Of a DNA stretch of 10,029 bases, positions 4,570-10,029 are shown piece after piece. The stretch is taken from assembly GCA_947177005.1 (NCBI GenBank), contig CAMWSZ010000074.1, forward strand, positions 1 through 10,029. Reading direction: 5' to 3'. The notes under the pieces are model-generated. The model made no database searches. It saw only the letters and a list, made by a program, of their open reading frames with translations, and was not told the DNA's origin. Each line of letters opens with the position of its first letter. Within the stretch, counting starts at the first letter, position 1. Origin of the DNA: an uncultured Clostridia bacterium. Its GTDB lineage: Bacteria; Bacillota; Clostridia; Oscillospirales; Oscillospiraceae. The translations under genes and the position numbers were made by a program.

Positions 4570-7395
4570 ATGCAGGACAAAATTTATATCAAAGGCGCAA
4601 GGGAAAATAATCTGAAAAATGTTGACGTGGAGATTCCACGTGATAAAATGGTAGTCATCACCGGACTGTCCGGGTCCGGGAAATCCAGCCTGGCGTTCGA
4701 TACCATTTATGCCGAGGGACAGCGGCGCTATGTGGAGAGCCTCAGCTCCTATGCCCGGATGTTCCTGGGCCAAATGGAGAAGCCCGACGTGGACTATATC
4801 GACGGCCTCTCCCCCGCGATCTCCATTGACCAGAAAACTACCAGCAAAAACCCCCGTTCCACTGTCGGCACCGTCACGGAGATCTATGACTATCTCCGCC
4901 TGCTCTGGGCACGGGTGGGGACCCCACACTGCCCCATTTGCGGCAAGGAGATCCGCCAGCAGACCATTGACCAGATTATAGACCAGATTCTGGAGCTGCC
5001 GGAGGAAACCCGTATCCAGATTCTGGCCCCCGTCATCCGGGCGAGAAAGGGAGAGTATACCAAAATCTTTGAGGACGCAAGGCGTTCCGGCTATGTCCGC
5101 GTGCGGGTGGACGGTGCGCTGTATGAGCTGACCGAGGAAATCAAGCTGGAGAAAAATAAAAAGCATAATATTGAGATCGTTGTGGACCGTCTCATTATCC
5201 GTCCCGACATCCGGCAGCGCCTCACCGACAGCGTAGAAACCGCGTCCGGTCTGGCGGGGGGGCTGGTGATCGCCAACGTGCTCCGGGAGGAGCGGGATAT
5301 CCTGTTTTCACAGAATTATGCCTGTGAAGACTGCGGCGTGAGCATCGAGGAGCTGACGCCGCGCATGTTCTCCTTCAATAACCCCTACGGCGCCTGCCCC
5401 GCCTGTACGGGTCTGGGCAGTCAACTGAAAATCGATCCGGCCTTGGTCGTGCCGGACGAGAGCAAGTCCCTTCTGGACGGCGCGGTGCAGGCCAGCGGCT
5501 GGTCCAATATTCGGGGTGACAGCGTCAGCCGGATGTATTTTGACGCCCTCTCCAAAAAGTACCGCTTCAAGCTCAGCACCCCCTGGAAGGATCTGCCGGA
5601 GGATATCAAAGACATTATTTTATACGGTACAAAGGGCGAAAAGCTGGACCTGAAATATGACCGTCCCCAAGGCAAGGGCGTGCTCCACCAGAGCTTTGAG
5701 GGCATCTGCAATAACCTCCAGCGGCGTTACGGTGAAACCCAGTCCGACGCCATGCGGCGGGAGCTGGAGGAAGTGATGTCCGAAAGTCAATGTCCGGTCT
5801 GCAAGGGGCGGCGGCTGAAAATGGAGAGCCTTGCCGTGACAGTCGGGGACAGCAGCATCTATGATTTTACCACCCTGCCCGTAACGGCCGCTCTGGAATT
5901 TGTAGAGGCGCTGCGCCTGACGAAAACACAAACCATGATCGCAGACCGGATTTTGAAGGAAATCAAAGCCCGGCTGGGGTTCCTGCGCAGCGTGGGCCTG
6001 GAATACCTGACCCTCAGCCGCAGCGCCGCTACGCTTTCGGGCGGCGAGAGCCAGCGGATTCGACTGGCCACACAGATCGGCTCCAGTCTCATGGGCGTGC
6101 TGTATATCCTGGACGAGCCGTCCATTGGCCTGCACCAGCGGGACAATGACAAGCTGTTGGCGACCCTCCGGCAGCTGCGGGACTTGGGCAATACCCTGAT
6201 TGTAGTGGAGCACGACGAGGACACCATGCGGGCCGCCGACTATGTGATCGACGTAGGACCCGGCGCGGGCGTCCACGGCGGACAGATCGTGGCGGCGGGA
6301 ACGCCGGAGGAAGTGGCCGCCAACCCCAATTCCCTCACGGGACAGTACCTGAGCGGACGGCGGTATATCGCCCTTCCCGCCCAGCGGCGCAGCGGAAACG
6401 GTCATGTTTTAACCGTCCGGGGCGCGGCGGAGAATAACCTGAAAAATATCGATGCGTCGGTGCCGCTGGGGACGTTCACCTGCGTGACCGGAGTGTCCGG
6501 GTCCGGGAAATCGTCGCTGGTCAACGAGATCCTGTTTAAACGCCTGGGCGCGGATCTGAACCGGATGAAATGCCGTCCCGGAAAACACCTGGCAATCGAG
6601 GGCGAGGAATTTTTGGACAAGGTCATCAACATCGACCAGAGCCCCATTGGCCGGACCCCCCGCTCCAATCCGGCTACTTATACCGGCGTGTTCAACGATA
6701 TCCGGGATCTGTTCGCCTCCACGCCGGAGGCAAAGGCCAGAGGCTACGGCTCCGGACGCTTCAGCTTTAACGTCCGGGGCGGACGCTGCGAGGCGTGTTC
6801 CGGGGACGGCCTGCTGAAAATCGAAATGCACTTCCTGCCCGATATCTACGTGCCCTGCGAGGTCTGCAAGGGAAAACGGTATAACCGGGAGACGCTGGAG
6901 GTGCGGTATAAGGGCAAAAATATCTATGACGTGCTGGAGATGACAGCCGAGGAGGCAAAGGAGTTTTTCCGTCCTCTGCCGAAGATCGCCCGTAAAATGG
7001 AAACGCTCTGTGACGTGGGTCTGGGCTACATCAAGGTCGGACAGGCGTCAACAACCCTCTCCGGCGGCGAGGCCCAGCGGGTGAAGCTGGCCGCCGAGCT
7101 GAGCAAACGGAGTACGGGCAGCACCATTTATATCCTGGACGAGCCTACCACCGGCCTGCATTCGGACGATGTGGGCAAGCTGCTGGAGGTTTTGCAGCGG
7201 CTGGTGGACGCGGGAAATACGGTGGTGGTGATCGAGCACAATCTGGACGTCATCAAGTGCGCGGACCATATCATTGACCTCGGCCCGGAGGGCGGGGACG
7301 GCGGCGGTACGGTGGTCTGTACCGGGACGCCGGAGGAAATCGCTGCCTGTGAGGCCAGTTATACGGGCCGCTACCTGAAAAAACTGCTGCATTAA
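4570..7395 (+). CDS. uvrA: Excinuclease ABC subunit A (UvrA)
   Basis: A 941-aa protein of full UvrA length (940 in E. coli). UvrA is the dimeric ABC-type ATPase that finds DNA damage and loads UvrB. Two ATPase modules are present: Walker A GLSGSGKS (32-39) with signature LSGGESQR (489-496), and Walker A GVSGSGKS (641-648) with signature LSGGEAQR (830-837). Both are followed by ILDEP Walker B motifs. Zinc-binding cysteines are seen at C252/C255/C276/C279 and at C740/C743/C763/C766, the last set at the same numbers as in E. coli. AGAAAGGG (4555-4562) lies 7 nt before the ATG. Only 28 nt separate it from the XRE-Uma2 stop and no terminator is visible, so it is probably read from that gene's promoter or from further upstream. 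The gene looks intact and has host-like GC. Confidence 0.98.
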   Translation: MQDKIYIKGARENNLKNVDVEIPRDKMVVITGLSGSGKSSLAFDTIYAEGQRRYVESLSSYARMFLGQMEKPDVDYIDGLSPAISIDQKTTSKNPRSTVGTVTEIYDYLRLLWARVGTPHCPICGKEIRQQTIDQIIDQILELPEETRIQILAPVIRARKGEYTKIFEDARRSGYVRVRVDGALYELTEEIKLEKNKKHNIEIVVDRLIIRPDIRQRLTDSVETASGLAGGLVIANVLREERDILFSQNYACEDCGVSIEELTPRMFSFNNPYGACPACTGLGSQLKIDPALVVPDESKSLLDGAVQASGWSNIRGDSVSRMYFDALSKKYRFKLSTPWKDLPEDIKDIILYGTKGEKLDLKYDRPQGKGVLHQSFEGICNNLQRRYGETQSDAMRRELEEVMSESQCPVCKGRRLKMESLAVTVGDSSIYDFTTLPVTAALEFVEALRLTKTQTMIADRILKEIKARLGFLRSVGLEYLTLSRSAATLSGGESQRIRLATQIGSSLMGVLYILDEPSIGLHQRDNDKLLATLRQLRDLGNTLIVVEHDEDTMRAADYVIDVGPGAGVHGGQIVAAGTPEEVAANPNSLTGQYLSGRRYIALPAQRRSGNGHVLTVRGAAENNLKNIDASVPLGTFTCVTGVSGSGKSSLVNEILFKRLGADLNRMKCRPGKHLAIEGEEFLDKVINIDQSPIGRTPRSNPATYTGVFNDIRDLFASTPEAKARGYGSGRFSFNVRGGRCEACSGDGLLKIEMHFLPDIYVPCEVCKGKRYNRETLEVRYKGKNIYDVLEMTAEEAKEFFRPLPKIARKMETLCDVGLGYIKVGQASTTLSGGEAQRVKLAAELSKRSTGSTIYILDEPTTGLHSDDVGKLLEVLQRLVDAGNTVVVIEHNLDVIKCADHIIDLGPEGGDGGGTVVCTGTPEEIAACEASYTGRYLKKLLH

Positions 7396-7441
7396 AACGG
7401 AAATACAGCGCAAACCGAATTGAAAGGTATCTGACAGAAAT

Positions 7442-7927
7442 ATGGATATCATGCAATGGCTGACGGTAAACCCGGTGGGGGAGTTCTGCTTTACGGTGCT
7501 GGTGTCAATGCTGCCGGTGGCGGAGCTGCGGCTGGGTATCCCGTTTGGTGTGGGACAGGGACTGCCTGTGTGGGCCGCGTACCTGGCGGCGGTGGTGGGA
7601 AATATGATTCCGGTTCCGTTTATCGTGGTGTATATCCGGCGGATCTTCCGCTGGATGCGGGAACGTGTCCCAAAGCTCAACAGCTTTGTGGATAAAATGG
7701 AGAAAAAAGCCCATTTGAAGGGCGAACTGGTGTCAAAATTTAAATATCTGGGCCTGATCCTGTTTGTGGCGGTGCCGCTGCCCGGGACCGGCGCATGGAC
7801 CGGATCACTGGCGGCCGCGTTTCTGGACATGCCGCTGCGGAAAGCCCTGCCGTCCATTCTCACCGGGGTCCTCATTGCCGGGTTCGCCATCAGCGTCCTG
7901 ACATACGGGGTGGCAAGCCTGATCTGA
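7442..7927 (+). CDS. Small multi-drug export family membrane protein
   Basis: A 161-aa integral membrane protein matching the Sm_multidrug_ex family (PF06695). Family hallmarks are visible: LPVAELRLGIP (24-34) in the first membrane region, VVGN (51-54) with a proline-rich continuation, and PLPGTGAWTG (112-121) in a later membrane segment. A basic, polar stretch at about 65-101 is likely a cytoplasmic loop, and a final hydrophobic helix ends at the C-terminus. Despite the name, a transport substrate has not been well established for the family. The start is slightly uncertain: GAAAGG (7422-7427) is 14 nt upstream of this ATG, and an in-frame ATG three codons later is possible. It begins 46 nt after uvrA with no visible terminator between, so it is probably co-transcribed; no functional link to repair is evident. 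Confidence 0.88.
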   Translation: MDIMQWLTVNPVGEFCFTVLVSMLPVAELRLGIPFGVGQGLPVWAAYLAAVVGNMIPVPFIVVYIRRIFRWMRERVPKLNSFVDKMEKKAHLKGELVSKFKYLGLILFVAVPLPGTGAWTGSLAAAFLDMPLRKALPSILTGVLIAGFAISVLTYGVASLI

Positions 7928-7994
7928 TAAAGCCGCACCGCGTCTTCCTCCCCTGCATACACTGGCGGGAGAACACCTGAAGGGAGGAATGATG

Positions 7995-8333
7995 ATGCAG
8001 CTATGGCAGGACGGAATCTTGGCAATGCTGGCAGCGGTGGGGCTGGCATACCTGATCTGGTCGTTCATACGGGCCCTGTTCTTTCCCCTGTCCCCGAAAC
8101 GGCAGGAGACCGTCGCCCTGATCCCCGCGCAGGGCGACGCCGAACATCTGGAACAGCAGCTTCATGCCCTGAAGCTGCTCCGGCAGGAACAGAATATTTT
8201 CGGGCTGATCCTGCTGGTGGACTGCGGCCTCAGCGACGAGGGCAAAAAAATTTCCAGGCTGCTGGCCCGGCAAGACCGGTCTGTCGCCGTGTGCGGCAGC
8301 GGGGAGATCGGCCGCTACCTGCACTGCGGATAA
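7995..8333 (+). CDS. Membrane-anchored small protein, glycosyltransferase-A-like N-terminus
   Basis: A 112-aa protein of unknown function. One hydrophobic helix (about 8-30) is followed by a cytoplasmic-type domain. The pattern VALIPAQGDAEHLEQQL (40-56) and then LILLVDCGLSDEG (71-83) recalls the first two beta-strands of family 2 glycosyltransferases (IPahNE...iivVDdgStD). However, the protein stops at about the first third of such a fold, so catalysis is not expected. It may be a shrunken relative or a coincidental Rossmann-like half-domain. Three consecutive ATGs (7989, 7992, 7995) are possible starts. The third is chosen because GGGAGG (7982-7987) is then 7 nt away; the first would leave 1 nt. 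It is followed 15 nt later by recD2 and is likely in the same transcript. Confidence 0.75.
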   Translation: MQLWQDGILAMLAAVGLAYLIWSFIRALFFPLSPKRQETVALIPAQGDAEHLEQQLHALKLLRQEQNIFGLILLVDCGLSDEGKKISRLLARQDRSVAVCGSGEIGRYLHCG

Positions 8334-8348
8334 AAAAGGAGTGTCTAT

Positions 8349-10029
8349 ATGATGAACGGGCGCGACAACTATATCGCCGGAACCATTCAGCAGGTCATCT
8401 TTCAGAACGAGGAAAACGGGTATACCGTGCTGCGCCTGGTCACCGATGACGGCGAAGCCGTCAACATCGTGGGCACTATCCCCTGCGCCGCGCCGGGGGA
8501 GGACCTCATTGTCTCCGGACAGTGGGTCACACACCCCGTCCACGGCGAACAGCTCCTGGCGGTTCAGGTGGAGCGGCACCTCCCCGCCACCGCCGAAGGC
8601 ATCCTGGCCTATCTGGCCTCCGGCACCATGAAGGGCGTCGGCCCCGCCACCGCCGAAAAACTGGTGGGCTGTTTCGGAGACGCTACCCTGACCGTGCTGG
8701 AGGAGGAGCCGGAACGGCTGGCGGAGGTCCGGGGCATCACCCCCAAACGGGCCAAGGAAATTCTGGAGAGCTTCCGCTATCAGACCGGAATGCGGCGCCT
8801 GCTGGAGTTCTTGCGCCTCAATGACCTCCCTTTGGCGCTGGCGCTTCAGCTCTACCGCCGGTACGGGTCCGGCGCGCTGGAAAGGCTGCGGGAAAATCCC
8901 TACCTGCTGGCGGGAGAGCAGTACGGCGTGGATTTTTCCGTCATGGACGAGATCGCGCTGTCCTTGGGCTTCTCCGGGGACAGTGCCCGGCGGGTGGAAG
9001 CGGCGCTGCTCTTTGAACTCAGCCACAACCTGGGCAACGGCCATGTGTTTCTGCCCCGGGACAAGCTGACCGCCGCCGCGTCCCGGCTCATCGGCTGTCC
9101 GCCGGAGCTGGTGGAGGCGTCGCTGGAGGACCTGCTGAAATTGGGCAGCATCAAACAGGACCGCGTGGCAAGGCTGGACGCCTGCTACCTCCGCAGAATG
9201 TACGAGGCCGAGCTGTATGTCACCCGCAAGCTGGACCAGATGCTCCGCAGTCAGGCGGAACGGTCTGACTACATTGCCGGCAAGGTGGAGCAGATTCTGG
9301 ACCAGATTGAGGAGGCGCAGGGGCTGTCCTATGCCCCCGCCCAGCGGCGGGCGGTGGAGCTGGCGGCAAAAGAGGGGATCATTCTGCTGACCGGCGGTCC
9401 CGGCACCGGCAAGACGACCTCCGTGCGGGGCATCGTGGCCCTGCTGGACCGCATGGGCTGCGCCACCCTATTACTGGCCCCCACCGGCCGCGCCGCCAAA
9501 CGCCTGGGCGAGCTGTGCGGACGGGAGGCGCAGACGGTCCACCGGGCGCTGGGCATGAGCCGCACCGAGGACACCGGTGAGATCAAGTACCAGAAAAACG
9601 AAAACGAACCCCTGTCCGCTGAGGCGGTGATTGTGGACGAGATGAGCATGGTGGACCTGCCTCTCATGCACGCCCTGCTGTCGGCCCTGAAGCCCGACTG
9701 CCGTCTGGTTATGGTGGGGGACCCGGACCAGCTCCCGTCGGTAGGGGCCGGAAACGTGTTCGGGGACCTCATCCGCAGCGGCAAAATCGCGGCGGTCAGT
9801 CTGACGGAGATCTTCCGGCAGGCGCAGGCGTCCGCCATTGTCCGGGCTGCCCACGCCATCAATCAGGGGACGCTGCCGGACCTGCACAACCGGAAGGACA
9901 GTGATTTCTTTTTCATGCGCCGCCGCGACCCTCAGGGGATCGTGGAGCTGGTGGTGGACCTGTGCAGGCGGCGCCTGCCCGAAAATATGGGCATCCCGGC
10001 GGCACAGATTCAGGTGCTCTGTCCCACAC
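8349..10029 (+). CDS. recD2: RecD2-type ATP-dependent DNA helicase (partial, 3' end outside window)
   Basis: The frame stays open from 8349 to the right edge, giving 560 residues of a protein that is usually about 740. RecD2 is a 5'-3' superfamily 1B helicase that, outside RecBCD, acts in replication fork maintenance and repair. Residues 8-60 form the N-terminal OB-like region (YIAGTIQQVIF). Helix-hairpin-helix repeats (KGVGPATAEKL, then VRGITPKRAKEIL) cover about 90-140. The motor shows Walker A GGPGTGKTT (349-357), motif Ia APTGRAAKRL from 377, Walker B VDEMSMVD with D430/E431, motif III GDPDQLPSVGAGNV (457-470), and EIFRQ (487-491). AAAGGAG (8335-8341) is 7 nt before this ATG; the ATG at 8352 is an alternative. 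No RecB or RecC partner is present in the window. The N-terminal extension distinguishes it from the RecD subunit of RecBCD. Confidence 0.95.
   Translation, partial: MMNGRDNYIAGTIQQVIFQNEENGYTVLRLVTDDGEAVNIVGTIPCAAPGEDLIVSGQWVTHPVHGEQLLAVQVERHLPATAEGILAYLASGTMKGVGPATAEKLVGCFGDATLTVLEEEPERLAEVRGITPKRAKEILESFRYQTGMRRLLEFLRLNDLPLALALQLYRRYGSGALERLRENPYLLAGEQYGVDFSVMDEIALSLGFSGDSARRVEAALLFELSHNLGNGHVFLPRDKLTAAASRLIGCPPELVEASLEDLLKLGSIKQDRVARLDACYLRRMYEAELYVTRKLDQMLRSQAERSDYIAGKVEQILDQIEEAQGLSYAPAQRRAVELAAKEGIILLTGGPGTGKTTSVRGIVALLDRMGCATLLLAPTGRAAKRLGELCGREAQTVHRALGMSRTEDTGEIKYQKNENEPLSAEAVIVDEMSMVDLPLMHALLSALKPDCRLVMVGDPDQLPSVGAGNVFGDLIRSGKIAAVSLTEIFRQAQASAIVRAAHAINQGTLPDLHNRKDSDFFFMRRRDPQGIVELVVDLCRRRLPENMGIPAAQIQVLCPT

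Noticed and set aside
8001..9044. Long minus-strand open frame opposite the small membrane protein and recD2
   Set aside because: It runs antisense across two well-supported genes, is low in complexity (Gln/Ala/Gly/Pro-rich), and has no recognisable motif.
1..10029. CRISPR array, insertion sequence or transposase
   Set aside because: No regularly spaced repeats, no transposase-like protein and no terminal inverted repeats were found on reading both strands.

Overview
The window looks like chromosome from a GC-rich Gram-positive anaerobe, most likely a clostridial gut bacterium of the Oscillospiraceae type (Flavonifractor/Oscillibacter-like). This is inferred from strong AGGAGG-type ribosome binding sites, GC-rich codon usage, the B. 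subtilis-like lengths of RadC and UvrB, and a RecD2-type helicase. Species cannot be fixed from sequence alone.

Layout. Bases 1-305 carry no convincing gene but hold hairpins, two possible terminators in opposite directions and a fragment resembling a tRNA 3' end. Two tRNA-Ser genes (UGA, then GCU) are read leftwards from a TTGACA promoter with 10-bp-phased A-tracts upstream. Divergently, a promoter with a LexA-box-like palindrome in its spacer drives radC and uvrB, which are tightly coupled. Between uvrB and uvrA, usually neighbours in Firmicutes, sits an AT-rich two-gene insertion. One gene is a leftward 96-aa unknown protein with a perfect consensus promoter, whose end overlaps the uvrB 3' end. 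The other is a rightward XRE-type DNA-binding domain fused to a Uma2 (DUF820) nuclease-fold domain. Then follow uvrA, a small multi-drug export family membrane protein, a small membrane-anchored protein of unknown function, and recD2, which runs off the right edge.

Functionally this is a DNA-repair neighbourhood: UvrB and UvrA are the damage-recognition subunits of nucleotide excision repair, RadC is a JAMM-fold protein historically linked to repair, and RecD2 is a 5'-3' helicase. The most unusual part is the XRE-Uma2 module inside the uvrB/uvrA locus. Its divergent promoters overlap face to face and carry a 9-bp direct repeat, and uvrA has almost no promoter space of its own, so UvrA expression may depend on this insert. 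No complete novel defence system is evident; the XRE-Uma2 plus small-protein pair is the best candidate for something undescribed.
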